Source: Syncephalis plumigaleata
Taxonomy: Eukaryota; Zoopagomycota; Zoopagomycetes; Zoopagales; Piptocephalidaceae
DNA: 64,000 nt
Assembly (NCBI GenBank): GCA_025201365.1
Contig: JAIXMF010000007.1
Location: forward strand, 868,001 to 932,000
Direction of reading: 5' to 3'
Part shown: piece by piece, positions 35,189-46,815 of the stretch
Position numbering within the stretch: position 1 is the stretch's first letter
How the letters are laid out: every line of letters starts with the position of its first letter
Position numbers and translations under genes: made by a program
The notes under the pieces: generated by a model
Told to the model about the DNA's origin: nothing
Seen by the model: only the letters and a program-made list of their open reading frames with translations
Database searches by the model: none

Positions 35189-35832
35189 ATGAACAGTACT
35201 ACTATTGTTGACAATCCACAAGTATTCGATAGTGTATTAGCTGCACTACCTACAGTGCCTAGGAATACTTTTATTTACTTTTACGGCAAGCATTGGTTTA
35301 TTTATCAAATAGTTGATATATCATATTAACAACTGTTTCCTACAGGATCCATTAATCCTGATACTGGTTTATCCTGGTGTCCCGATTGCGTAGATGGTAA
35401 ATGCACTAATAATAAAATTGCCTAGATAGCCGATAATACTAAATTATGTGTTATTCAACAACAATAACAATAACTAGTGGAGGATAAGATAAACACAACA
35501 GTTGTTGCGTTACCTGATTCATTATTGATTCGCTGTCCAGTTGGTGATCGTTCCGAGTAAGTAGTAGAAAGCAGAGCATTGCTAAGCTACTCTAACATCA
35601 TATTCATCCAGATGGAAGAATAATCCAAATCATCTTTATCGTCGTGATCCACGTCTTCACCTTACAGCCATTCCCACCTTGATTCGTTGGCAACGTGTAA
35701 GTGCACGTCCATATCATCTATAGGTTAAATGATTAACTCTGCTACCACATATAGGATGGTGATTTTGAGAATAGACTAGTCGAAGATGAATGTAACGACG
35801 ATGCCAAGTTGAACGCATTGATTACTCAATAA
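35189..35832 (+). CDS. TXNDC17: TXNDC17 / TRP14-type thioredoxin-like protein
   Basis: Cytosolic disulfide reductase of the 14-kDa thioredoxin-related family. Spliced exons give FIYFYGSINPDTGLSWCPDC with the WCPDC active site that defines the family, then TTVVALPDSLLIRCPVGDRS, EWKNNPNHLYRRDPRLHLTA and IPTLIRWQR (the cis-Pro region). It ends NALITQ at 35832. About 125 residues, the usual size. Intron 1 (35286-35345) has a GC donor (GCAAGC) and joins TACG to GATCC, which restores Gly in FYGS. The other introns (about 35398-35476, 35557-35611 and 35698-35753) are GT-AG. No frame slip. ATG 35189 gives MNSTTIVDNP. Confidence 0.9.
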
Positions 35833-36323
35833 TGGACACGTTGATCAATGAAGTTCAGGATTCTTCATTGATATATATATATATATATATTGTCAATGAA
35901 TATTGGGATTGTTGTCGTTTTTTGATAAATACTAGTACTCTATGCAACTACTAATACTAAAGTTGTTACTATGACAATACATTATGAATATTAAATATAT
36001 TGTCGATACAAGTAGCTGAAGAGGCTACTTACTTACTTTTACGAAATAGATCATCTAATGCTGAATGCTTTACTCTAGAGCAGTTGATTTCAACGTAGTT
36101 ATTAGCCTCTTTGTTTTTAAGCAAACACTCAATATAGTAGTGTGGTCGACTATTACAATCTCGTGTCATTATCGTTAGCATCATCAATAAAAATTATTTG
36201 TTTTCTTTTCTTGTCATTTTCCTGTGCCACTATTTAACTATTGCTCGTTTGACGGTTGTCAGCGTTACTCTACTCTCTCTCTCTCTTTTTGTTTATAACT
36301 ACGCGTCGAATCTATTCTATAGT
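35833..36323. other. Intergenic spacer with (AT)n
   Basis: (AT)10 at 35871-35890 just after TXNDC17. The rest is AT-rich, with a CT run (36270-36290) before the next start codon. Confidence 0.6.
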
Positions 36324-38986
36324 ATGCCAGAAGGCAATTCAGACACGCCAGTTGATCGACGACAACAGCTGGAAGAATGGCGACGTGCAAAAGCAGCACA
36401 GCAAAAGTAGGTTAAAAAATAATGAAACACGTTAGAATGTAAAACTGATAATGATAATACAAATTAATAGAGGCAGTAGTGCTAGTAACAATATGAAGAC
36501 GCCTACAGTTGCTGGCAAGTCTACGACGCCGTCGTTCTTCTTTGCTAAGAGTACAGATACATCAAAGTCTACGCAGAAAACTGCGACAGCACCGCCTAAG
36601 AGCAGGCCAGCGGAACAGCGTCCAATTCTAAACTCAGCATCAGCATCAGCATCATCATCACGTTCCGCCACATTACCAAAGAAGCGATCCTCTCCAACTC
36701 GACCGCGTATTATTGCCGCGCAGAAAGCAAGCATGTCGAAATCCTCGGTTAAAGTGCATGGCGCTGGAGGATCGACCATTCGTGCTGGTCAGCAACAAAT
36801 GCCGTCTAGAAAACCATCTGGACCGCGAGCCATCACGGGCACACCTCGTAAACCAATGGGTGAACCAAGCAATAACGCGGATAAGACGAATAGTGACGAG
36901 TTACGTCGACGTGTACTTCGTGCCTCCGCAAAGAAAATGGCGCAGATTCGTCGGGAGGGAGGCGATCTAAAGATGAAGCTAGGACTGCTATCGGTACACG
37001 CGCGATTACAAGAGGCGGAACGAGAAAAGAAACAGGCCAAGAATAACACCGTACGTAGTTTGAACGAGGAATTAAAAGCGGCCAAGACGCAGTCCAGTCC
37101 ATCTACGATGCAGAAAAAGCACAATGAATCAGTTATAAAGCAAGATTCACCACGTCGATCTTCACCGAATGATAAATTCAAGAACAAGACCAAGAATCAG
37201 AACAAGAATAGAAAGAGTGCAGCTGGATCGATTGGGAATACGGCGAATCCTGCAAATGATAACAGCGAGACTACTACGGGTCATTCCTCTCTCTCGACGG
37301 AAGCAGCGCCGCTAGAGGAGCGAGTATCCCGCTTAGCCAAGGAGGAGTTTGATCGAATCAATACGATTATAACAAATATGCATCTATATCAACCGGTTGC
37401 ATTGCGTGTTAATAAGTCTACCGTTGAGCCCATTAGTAATGCGAAATTACTAGGTTGGTTCCGCGTCAATGATGCTCGTATTGCGGCGATTCAGGGCGAG
37501 ATGAAATTAGCCCGTGCCATGCTGTGGATATTGGGAGCACGACCAGTGCAAATAAATACTAATGGGTCGAATGATGGGCATACTTCCAAGTATGTATGGC
37601 CATATCAGCAGACCGACTACTGGATTGCACGAGGCAAGTTCGAGGAGGCATGCGGGGAAATCAACGAGGCATTCTACGTCTACGAAGAGGCCATGTCCGT
37701 GTTACCGCATAGTACGGATGACTTTAAGCATGCCCATCAAGAGTTTACCGATAGAATGGCACGAAGCGGTAATTAGCGATAGCTTTGTCCATTACAGATG
37801 AATACTAATTGATTTCAGGTTTCTATATGGATAAAAACAAACCAAGAGCAAGTTATCCGGCTAGCGACACTAATAAATCCATCTCGGCACGACAACGACG
37901 TGATCAATTACGAGCACAATTGGAGTTGGTGTTCAAGATGCCATTGCCATCGTCGCCGAGTATCATCTCGCCTATGCCTAATGGGATGCTAAATCGACAA
38001 TATCATCCTATTCGATGTCACCACCTATGGAAATTTGCTGTGTACAACCGATGGCGCAATTAACCAAATCTCCTGCCGCCACAATAATAGCGAATGATCA
38101 GTCCAATAATAATACTGCATCTCCACAGTCAAGGGAAGAGAAGAAGCGATTGGCGCAAGCGAGTGATGACGGACAGCTATCTTTCACTGATCTTAGGGCG
38201 CTTTCACTTGTTCCGTATGAAGAAGGAGAAGATGATGATGATGATGATGACGACGAAATTGAATCGAGTGGTTCAAAGGTGGAGCAAACAACGGAACAGC
38301 TAATGATGCATTAGTAGTAGCATCCATTACAAGTGATAGTAATACAAATGGTGCTGAAGATGAGGCCAGTTGGGAGAGTGACGAGGAGAATAATGGACCT
38401 ACTATGATTCAACGCAGAAAACACCGAGAAACAGGGTAATACACGTCGTCGACCCAGAACACCGGAAGAGACTAGTCCGAATGAAAGACCACTACAACGT
38501 ATTCGATCGACGGGTAATCGACGTAAACAGAAATCATCCGATGTACTTGTAAGCACGTTTACCGCGCTGACACCGGTACGTGCATCAAAGGGTCAACAAT
38601 CAGGCAAGTTGTAGGTTCATATGATATAGAACATTTATTTATTTACCTGTTATCTATAGAATACGGTGTTCATACGGTTATATCACCTGTACGACGTTCA
38701 ACACGATTATTACCAAAGGAAATCGAAGGAATAGCACCCATTGTTGCAGATACCGATGCAGATGCATTAGCATCGAAATCCAATGATGAACAACGACTAG
38801 CCCAACTATTACGCGAACAAGGTTTTGCCTATTTGCCCAACAAGGTAAATAGAGGATATATATATATATTGAATTTATAACTAACTATGATGCATATATT
38901 AGGCATTGTCATTATCGACAGTCAAGAAGGATAAAACAGCAGCATCAACAGCGGATACTGACGACAAAACGTCATCTCAATCATAA
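36324..38986 (+). CDS. CKAP2-like microtubule-associated protein
   Basis: Start MPEGNSDTPVDRRQQLEEWR resembles the N-terminal ERRQKLxEY segment of vertebrate CKAP2/CKAP2L. A long basic, Ser/Thr/Lys-rich middle (residues ~40-290) would suit microtubule binding. The C-terminal region has WIARGKFEEACGEINEAFYV, then YEEAMSVLPHS, like the YW.AxARxEEAxGDxxxAIxIYEEAI block of the CKAP2_C domain. TVISPVRRSTRLLPKE matches its closing PVRRSTR motif. Acidic run EGED plus eight Asp at 38225-38255. Introns: about 36407-36470, 37773-37818, 38604-38659 (GC-AG) and about 38846-38902. The frame slips near 38012 and 38303 (one base each) and around 38430 (one extra or two missing bases). Convergent with the cyclin gene. 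Confidence 0.65.
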
Positions 38987-39500
38987 TCGAGTGTAATGAT
39001 GTTGCAATAGACATGCGCTCTTCTATTCTATTATTCTATTATTCTATAATATTATCATCATTATCAATCATAGCTATCATTTATGATTTGTTCATCTACA
39101 ATTGATCTAATACAAAGTAAATAGCGTATCGTAAGCGTATTTTTAACGACATTTAATAAACTTTGTAGGCAAATAACTATACGGTCTAAACAGCATTCAT
39201 AATTAATTTAATGATAATAAATAGTGATAACAATGACGATTCAGATAAGCGTATAGCATTGGTCGTCGTCGGTCGTCGAATATTAAATAAACAAAACAAA
39301 TCATATGGTTTGATTCAATTAACATAGGTTGTGTTCAATCGATCTTGATAGGAAAGTAATGAGTATACTCTTTACATCAATGTAGGCAAGTGCAAGGAAG
39401 ATTTAGATTGTATAAACGGAAAAGATAACATATTCCTATGTAGAATAGCTGGATCGTTAGACTGATGTTAGGATCAGCGGGTGGAGCAATCGCTGTTCGA
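38987..39500. other. Convergent intergenic region
   Basis: 514 bp between two convergent 3' ends. AT-rich with repeated TTCTATTATTC units (39022-39050) and several AATAAA-like words. No gene seen. Confidence 0.55.
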
Positions 39501-41358
39501 TTAGCATTGACATGCGGACATGATTTTGGGATAAGGTGCCGCTAATGACTGGGGTGTACATTTTTGCTCAGGATGATTAGTCGAATACGCTGAACTCATG
39601 GTGTCAGGAGCGGATTGATATCGCTTAAGGGCGAATTCACGTTTGAATCTGTGTACACCACCGGGGTATACGGGTAGATTATTGATCGTATCAAGCGATT
39701 GACACGAACCGGAATATACGCTACTGTTGGTTATGCTATTGGGATGCATCGACGATGTTGATGGACAGTATAAGGATGAACACGAGCAAATACTCGATGA
39801 TGACCAGTTGGAGGCAAACGAGGTGTTACGATAATCACTAGACACTGGTGTGGGTAGACTAGGTGCACTGACATTCGATGCAACGACGGGCACGGGCATT
39901 GGCACGGACACAGGCATAGGTAAAGGCATAGGTACAGGTACAGGTAGAGACAAAGACAAGGTCACAGTTGACGGTAGCGTGTTCGTGTTCGTGTTCGTTT
40001 CGTATCGCTAGGTGTGAACGAGGGTTGATACGGTGTCGAGTCATTTAGTAAATGATGAATTGACCATTCGCGTTTCACGGCCTCCCACAATCCCACTTCC
40101 TGCGAGAGAGAGGGCCGATACACGCTAGCGCTCCCTTGTTTCCGATACCACATCTCGAGTTGTTGCTCGATTTTCTGAATAAATTCCCACCAAATAACGC
40201 GAGTTACCTCGAGACGATAGTTGATATGCTGTAGGAATTGAGCCTCCATAGTAATGATCGCGTCATGCGTGAACCAACGACGAGTGATACGATGCCACGA
40301 GCGTAGTGAGATAGAATTGTCGTCGACGTACTTGTTCGCGAGGATCAACGAGGTGAACGCTAATCGATGGGTCACCCCGTATTGCCCGTGGATTTCCGGG
40401 TGTAGCTCCTTTAATCGGTATAAATAGAAAACTGCCGTGCAAATGGTATGCAAGGGGAGACCCGTCTTCATGACTAGATATTCTACGAATGCCTCGAGTA
40501 TGGGTAAATTGGCATTGCGTGCCATTGCTTGCGAGCAATTATCTTGTGACTCGAATAAGCTACGTGCCACACGAGCTAGTAATTCTACAAGATGATATAC
40601 ACGTTAACGATAATGATAATGATGACGACAATCATCTATTCGATCAACCTACCGATAATTGTCTTTTTAAGTGCGATGGTATGTTCGGATTCACGATATT
40701 TACTACGGTCAGACGTGTCCTTCTCCTTTGATCTACTTAAAGATTCGGCTTGTGTCGATGATACGATGATAGAAACATGTTTTTATGACCACCATTTGCA
40801 GCAGTGATGGTAGTATTGGTACTAGTACTGTAGTGTAGTGCTAGCAGTAATGCCGGAATGCTAGTACAAATTGGATGATCTTTATGACGACGGTGATTGT
40901 GCTACAATTTGTGTTCTTCTTGTGAATTGATTGCTGCATTTGTTCCGTCTTGATTTTGATGGTATCATAGCTTGATTTCACGTTAATGTTACATTGTCGT
41001 TTCTTGGCTGTACCCGAGGAATTGCGACCCTTTCTGTCACATCGTCGCTTCTCATAGTCGTGCAACTGGGCCTTGATAATTGCACTCGTAGGGGCATGCA
41101 CCGGTTTATTGACAATTCCCGAGGAGATCAAGAACGACGGGGTTACCGGTGATGCCGATAGATTCGACGATTCCATCAATGGAGGATGAGGTTGTTTCTC
41201 AGTGAGGATGCATTTCTTGTCACGGTGTAAGTCATGTTCTCGTTGTTGTTACTGCTGTTGTGGGTAGCATTGTTGGTATTGGTGGTGTTTTCCGATTTTC
41301 GAGATGATAGCCAATTAGGCATGTTACGCAAGGCAGTAACACCGTTAAACATACGCAT
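39501..41358 (-). CDS. Pho80/Pcl-like cyclin
   Basis: Regulatory cyclin that would bind a Pho85/Cdk5-type kinase. The cyclin box runs from about 40580 down to 40150: NLPILEAFVEYLVMKTGLPL, then TAVFYLYRLKELHPEI, HRLAFTSLILANKYVDDNSI and EAQFLQHINYRLEVT, typical of Pcl/Pho80 cyclins. ATG 41358 (MRMFNGVTALRN) opens an Asn/Ser-rich N-terminal region with LSASPVTPSFLISS and a basic segment (KKRQCNIN). Introns sit between about 40580 and 40900. The C-terminal tail is Ser/Pro/Val-rich, with repeated PVPVPMPLPM-like units. The frame slips near 41197 and 39999 (one missing base each, in CC and AAA runs). Stop at 39501-39503. Confidence 0.75.
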
Positions 41359-43019
41359 CTTGCTTATTTTCTTTGTTGAAATTAAATGATTAATAATAGG
41401 GAGTTGTTATAATTATAATTTGTTATAAATGAATGTTGAAATAATGAATCGATATAATACTAGTAATATTAATATCAACAGCGATGAAGTTATATCTATC
41501 TATCTATCTATTGATTGATTGATTTAGGGAAAATAAAATGGAGTACAATTTGAATTGCAAACTGAAGGAATAAATTATCTACAACAAGTGTTTCTTTTTG
41601 TATATTCAGCCGAGGAAGAATGATAACTGCAGTTACGAGGAGGGGGGGAAGAAGAATAAGAGAGAATGTAGGAGTACAAGTACTGGAGAATAGCTAAACG
41701 AGCGATATAATTATGTATGATATGTCTGTCTGTTTGTGTATACTGGCATGAACTCAAGCTAGACGAGTCAACTGTTGCACGTTTATAAGAAAGAGAGAGA
41801 GAAAGAGAGAAAGAGAGACAAGCATGTAAGAGGAAAGACGGGTAGGCCAGGACACCAAGGGTACAACATACCAAAACATGGACAAGCCTATGCGTTTCGT
41901 AGGTGTGCGTAGATGTTCTTTCATTGATGTAGGATCAAGAATAATTAGATTCCCTTCTTTGCTTTCAATAAAGGATACACCACTTGCTACTGAAGCTACT
42001 GCAGCAACGAGCAATGTTATTGTCATCATCACCATCAACAACAACAATGGCAACGACAACGACAACGACAACGGTAACGGCAACAATAGCAACAACAATT
42101 AGCCCGAATGGAGCAGTTTAGCCTGTGCAAAATAATATTAGCAACGGCCCTGCCATCATGTGCCACCATTGTCAAGTCGGTTGATATGTGTTGATATTCT
42201 TTCATTTCTTTCTCTTTTTCTCTCTCTCTCGTTCGGTCACTAGCTCCTCTAATGGTGGCGAACGAGTTTGGTTACGGGCAAGGCGGTAAGCATGACGAGA
42301 ACATGCCATTTCTAGTGCTTTATGCTGATTCACTTCGCAACTAAACCTTGGTAGTCAAGAAGTATACCTACCGCGGAATAGGGGAAAAAAGGGTGTAAGG
42401 ATAGGCGCAAGAGGTGATCAGCCTGTTAATTGTTACTAGGTTACCACATTGGACGTTCATCCTATTGCAATAATCAATTAGAATAATTCCGGCACTGTTT
42501 AATAATTTAGGTATATAGATGCTTGTGGAATGTGCATCTGCTCACTATAATCACAATTGATAGTATGGTATAATAAAACTTGTTCATTTAGAGATGTAAT
42601 CATGCAAATGCATTACGATAGCTTCACAGATCAATTGTTTTCTGTTTGTGTGTTCGTCGTTGCACTAATGCACTTCCTTTACATTACATTACCGATATGT
42701 GCATCACAAATGTATAGAGAATATGCAAGGTAAAGAATATGAGTACCATTTATGGAATCAAGATATGGTAGTATGTCTGAATAGTAATAATAAAGAAATG
42801 GCAACTCTTACGATATATTGACGAAGTTCAAACTTTATCTATTTCACTATTCGTCTCGTACAATAAATACGATGATGTGATGAATCTAATGGGATTAAAT
42901 TACGTCATTTGTTTCTGATGTTATTTTTAATCATTGCTTCACTAATAAAGACATCCTATCGACCCTGTACATGTGTGACTACTATATGACCTCTTCCTTA
43001 GCATATTCCTGTATCTATT
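41359..43019. other. Divergent intergenic region
   Basis: 1.66 kb between the cyclin and DUF4112 genes. TATC repeat at 41494-41512, GA-rich run 41790-41820, a (GACAAC)n-like repeat at 42052-42085 and a CT run 42210-42232. The two opposed frames at 41754-42102 come from these repeats. Confidence 0.5.
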
Positions 43020-44095
43020 ATGCCCCGTTGGTTATTCAAAAGAAAGCGTAAAAATGCCGGTGTACTTACCGATGAGAACAGTATGAGCTATATTTCTCCA
43101 TCGACTTCTAGGCAATCTTTCAATAACACGTTGTCAACCATACCGGACACTTCATCAACATCTAGTCAACTGGATCAAGAACACGAATCATCGATGGAGG
43201 GCCCCGATACGAATCAAACGAGCGATGTTCAACAGACGTCAAGACGAGGTGAAGACGAGATCGAACTCATTCGAGATCAACAGCCACGTCGCCATGAGAC
43301 GCAACAAGTAGTCGCACATCATCGTGCAGGCCCTTCCACCGCCATGCGGAATGACGCGGAATCCTCGATACCATCGCGTAACGAGGAAACGCTATCATCG
43401 CCACGCTTGCCAGACGACAACGATACCATCTCGCCCATTATCTCGAATATACCCAAGGATCGTCAGGCTCATTCGACGTCGCTGGAGCACATTACCGCGT
43501 ATCGACCACGCCCCTGGCGTATTTGGCGACGTATCCGACCACGCAAGCGTTACGCGCACATCCATCCCGATGACAGGCCGTATTTCAAGGAGTTCGTCAG
43601 TAATGCGCAATGGCTGGATGGTCGACGTATTTGCTGCGGCTGCTGTCGTATCGGTGCCGATGCCATTCTAGGATTGATCCCCGTGGTTGGTGGTGTTGCC
43701 GGTGCCGCATTCTCGCTCGCGCTTGTACACAAGGCGCAACAACGATGGCGTCTACCCCCATCACTTGTGTCGACGATGTACTCGAATATATTTGTGGATG
43801 CTGCGGTAAGTATATGGGAACACACGCACACATGGATGAATTCATCCAGGAGATACGCGAGAATAGTAATAACTAATTGATTGCCTTATTAATCGATTAG
43901 ATTGGCTCCATCCCCATCGTCGGTTTCTTCTACGACGTTGCTCATAAGGCCAACATGAAGAATGCTCGTCTACTAGAGGAACATCTAAGTCAACTGTACC
44001 AACAAGGCAAACGCGGCATTACCGATGAAGCTGCTGAATCGCATCAGCTAACGATGACACTACCTAATTCGGCTGATAAGTCGGATAGTGAATGA
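43020..44095 (+). CDS. DUF4112 domain protein
   Basis: Membrane-associated protein of unknown function. Disordered N-terminal ~160 residues (Ser, Asp and Gln rich), then PWRIWRRIRPRKRYAHIHP and ICCGCCRIGADAILGLIPVV, followed by GGVAGAAFSLALVHKAQQRW. Exon 2 gives IGSIPIVGFFYDVAHKANMK, then NARLLEEHL. The pair GADAILGLIPVVG ... IGSIPxxGxxxDxxxKANxxNxxLLE defines DUF4112. The single intron (about 43806-43899) splits the domain between FVDAA and IGSIP. No frame slip. ATG 43020; polyadenylation signal at 44122-44127. Confidence 0.88.
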
Positions 44096-44121
44096 GATTG
44101 ATAATGATCATGCTTGTTATT

Positions 44122-44127
44122 AATAAA
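44122..44127 (+). terminator. Polyadenylation signal of the DUF4112 gene
   Basis: AATAAA 27 nt after the stop codon. Seen directly; role inferred. Confidence 0.6.
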
Positions 44128-44241
44128 GATTCATTTGTATAAACAACTCATAGCATTAGTACTCTTATTCTATACAAAATATATTCGCAAGTCTTTCATT
44201 TCTTGAATGCCTCTAAATGATAGTAACATATCATCATCATT

Positions 44242-44280
44242 ATCATTAGCATCATTAGCATCATTAGCATCATTAGCATC
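44242..44280. repeat. 9-bp tandem repeat ATCATTAGC
   Basis: About four and a half direct copies of ATCATTAGC. Seen directly. Confidence 0.9.
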
Positions 44281-44665
44281 ACTATTAGCATTAATATCAT
44301 CACTTTTGAACCAGTATTGGTCATCACGTGTTGTGCCACCTGATAAACATTGGGGGTATGCACTCCAACGAATGGGGTGTCATCTAGCATTCCCAATGTG
44401 GCAACTATGATTGATACGATATTCCATTATATTCCTTGAACTACTTACTAAATCCCGACGATTGAATCGACCATATATAAATACGCACTATGGCGTTTTA
44501 AACACCATGTATATGCTACATATCTTTTTTTCCTTAGTTCCATCCTCTTTGTTTCACCACACGTCATTCGTTCATTCTTTCTCTATATTCCCTACTTATC
44601 CTCGTAATCTCGACTGCATACACAGCCGATTCTCGTTCGCACTGTAGAACACGCGTACACTCGCT

Positions 44666-44722
44666 TGCTGATTCTCGCTGATTCTTCTGATTCTTTCTGA
44701 TTCTTTCTGATTCTTCCTGATT
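44666..44722. repeat. CTGATTCTT-type degenerate tandem repeat
   Basis: Five or six copies of a 9-10 bp unit CTGATTCTTT with small changes. Seen directly. Confidence 0.85.
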
Positions 44723-45376
44723 ATCGCTTATTGCCACCCGTTAACACGCCAGCTTCTGTTTCCAGTGCGTGCACCCGGTCACCTAGGCAGTAGAACTGAC
44801 AGACGGTGCCGATGGCATTACACCTTGGCGACTAGTCGTCTATTATCAGCTTAACTTTCCACAACTTTCTCTTACTATTATTCAGTGGTTGCCTAGTCAA
44901 TCGTTTCAAGACTGTGGCAACAATCATACTCTCTGATCGCAACTTGTCATATTAGCTTACAGCAGAGTAAGCTAATTGTATTCTCTTTCGTCTTTCTTTC
45001 CTTGCTTTCCCTACTCTCTCTCTCTCTCTCTCTCTTCTCGTATTTTTATCGCGCTATTTGATTAACTTGCAGCATTTCCTATTTCTTTTTCCAACAACAA
45101 CCAGACACAACGACTGTCTTTTCGCTGTCGCGGTGTCATAGCTTTTCTTTGTACCTTTTAAATTTTCATGACAATAACATTTAGTGTAGAGCGATACCAG
45201 TGACAACAACGACAGACGAGCAACAGCAACAACAACAATAATAACAGCAAACTATAGTCACCTGTTGACTTGCTTGTTTCTCATTGAGATATAATAGCAA
45301 AATAACATCTATATTCCCCGATACTCTCCTTATATCGTATTACAACATTTGTGATTGATTACGATCGGTAAACATC

Positions 45377-46815
45377 ATGCATTCGGTGCCTCTACTTGAA
45401 TATGCACGTCGCAGCTACAGCGTGCATATTCCGTTGCACAGACTCGTTTGCGTCAGAGGCGACGAATACTAGGCAAGCGTTCATGGCCTCGACTTCACAT
45501 TCATTTAAGGACGGAAACACTGCAGGAGCTGGGTCGTTCGATTCCACAAACGTCGGCACAATATCTGACGGCAATTAGCCGGGTTCTACGCCCATCCCCT
45601 TTACACCTGCGGTCACGGCGGTGAAACTGATCCCCTTGGAACAGACTATGGCCTATCGGTGCGGTAAACTTCTCGACACGTTAGGCATTCGGTTTAACCA
45701 TAAATCACAGGCCACCCTTACGAGACATCATTCAAGTACGCGAACGGTCACTGCCATTAAAGGTGAAAATGGTGGTCTTGCCTTAGATCAATCCATCCCG
45801 TATACACATTATGTCGCACCACGCTATCGACCACCTCGCCATCCTATTGTGCTCTGTCACGGCCTATTCGGTTACGATAAACTTGGACCCGATGCGTTGC
45901 CTAGTTTGCAACTTCATTACTGGCGTGGAATTAAAGATGCCCTATACCAACTAGGAGCGGAAGTGTATGTGGCACGTGTATCCGGTGCTAACACCATTGC
46001 TAAGCGTGCCAACGAGTTGCACAGCGCGCTTAGTTCCGTGCTTGCTGGCCGAGAAATCAACTTCATTGCTCATTCCATGGGCGGCCTGGATGTTCGGCAT
46101 TTGGTGGCACATCTACGCCCGCAGGAATACCGCGTCCGCTCATTAACCACCGTGTCCACCCCACATCGCGGTAGTCCATTCATGGACTGGTGTCGCGACA
46201 ATCTCTATGTGGCACGCTTAGGTGGTGGCGGTGGCGGTGCACTCGCTGCCTCAGCATGGCAAATAACGAGCACAAGTCGAGTAGTTTCGCTCAATGTAAT
46301 GGCAGCATCGGCATCAACACTATTCTAAGCGTTGCAATAATAATGATAATAATGATAATAGTGGTATACGAAGGGAGAATCCCGCCTATACACTTGCACC
46401 CACTGTCACTGTAATGGCACGACAAATGCAACCGATGATCCGTATGCTCAGCTCGCTATTGGATAATCCGGCGTATGCCAACCTCACCACATCCTACTTG
46501 ACACAATCCTTTAATCCTAACACGCCTAATCATCCCGATACACTATACTTTTCCTATGGTGCTAAAGCATCATCTCTGCCTCTGTTCCATGCACTTCGTA
46601 TGCCGTGGGAGGTAGTGGATGCTAAGGAGGGCGACAACGATGGCTTAGTGAGTTTGTCTAGCGCTCATTGGGGCAAATATCTAGGAACGGTGGATGCAGA
46701 TCATTGGGAGTTGAACAATTGCTGGCGTTGGTTACAATCACGAAAACACACCAGTTTCGATGTCATGGAATTCTACATGAACATTGCTACTCGTCTTCAT
46801 CAGGAAGGCTTATAA
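45377..46815 (+). CDS. Lipase-like alpha/beta hydrolase (AHSMGG type)
   Basis: Core: HPIVLCHGLFGYDKLGPDAL (oxyanion region), LHYWRGIKDALYQLGAEVYV, NFIAHSMGGLDVRHLVAHL (nucleophile Ser), LTTVSTPHRGSPFMDWCRDN, EGDNDGLVSLSSAHWGKYLG (Asp) and VDADHWELNNC (His). This order matches bacterial class I triacylglycerol lipases and their fungal relatives. The next ATG inside the core is much later, so I favour ATG 45377 (MHSVPLLEYARRSYS). Reading from there needs two slips (near 45450 and 45612), both as single missing bases; otherwise the gene would start nearer 45649 (MAYRCGKLL). Two more slips flank an Asn/Asp-rich low-complexity loop (about 46255-46330). No signal peptide is evident. Different family from the 13.7-kb lipase. 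Confidence 0.82.
45398..45431. other. Perfect 11-bp inverted repeat in the hydrolase 5' end
   Basis: GAATATGCACG (45398-45408) and CGTGCATATTC (45421-45431) with a 12-nt loop. It lies in the proposed N-terminal coding segment, 21 bp after the ATG. Seen directly. Confidence 0.6.

Larger units (their letters stand above)
44096..45376. other. Intergenic region with two tandem repeats
   Basis: Between the DUF4112 and lipase-like genes. A 9-bp tandem repeat (44242-44280), a CTGATTCTT-type repeat (44666-44722), a (CT)n run at 45015-45034 and a CAACAG/CAACAACAA stretch at 45215-45250. No gene recognised. Confidence 0.55.

Noticed and set aside
41754-42102. Opposed frames with a Leu/Ser-rich signal-like start and an Asn/Asp-rich end
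   Set aside because: Both derive from GA/CT and GACAAC repeats on the two strands; no conserved domain.
44242-44280. CRISPR-like or other array from the 9-bp repeat
   Set aside because: Units are directly adjacent with no spacers; it is a simple tandem repeat.
45392-45578. Two mirrored 60-codon frames on opposite strands
   Set aside because: They arise from the inverted repeat and happen to be open; the lipase N-terminal reading is a better use of this segment.
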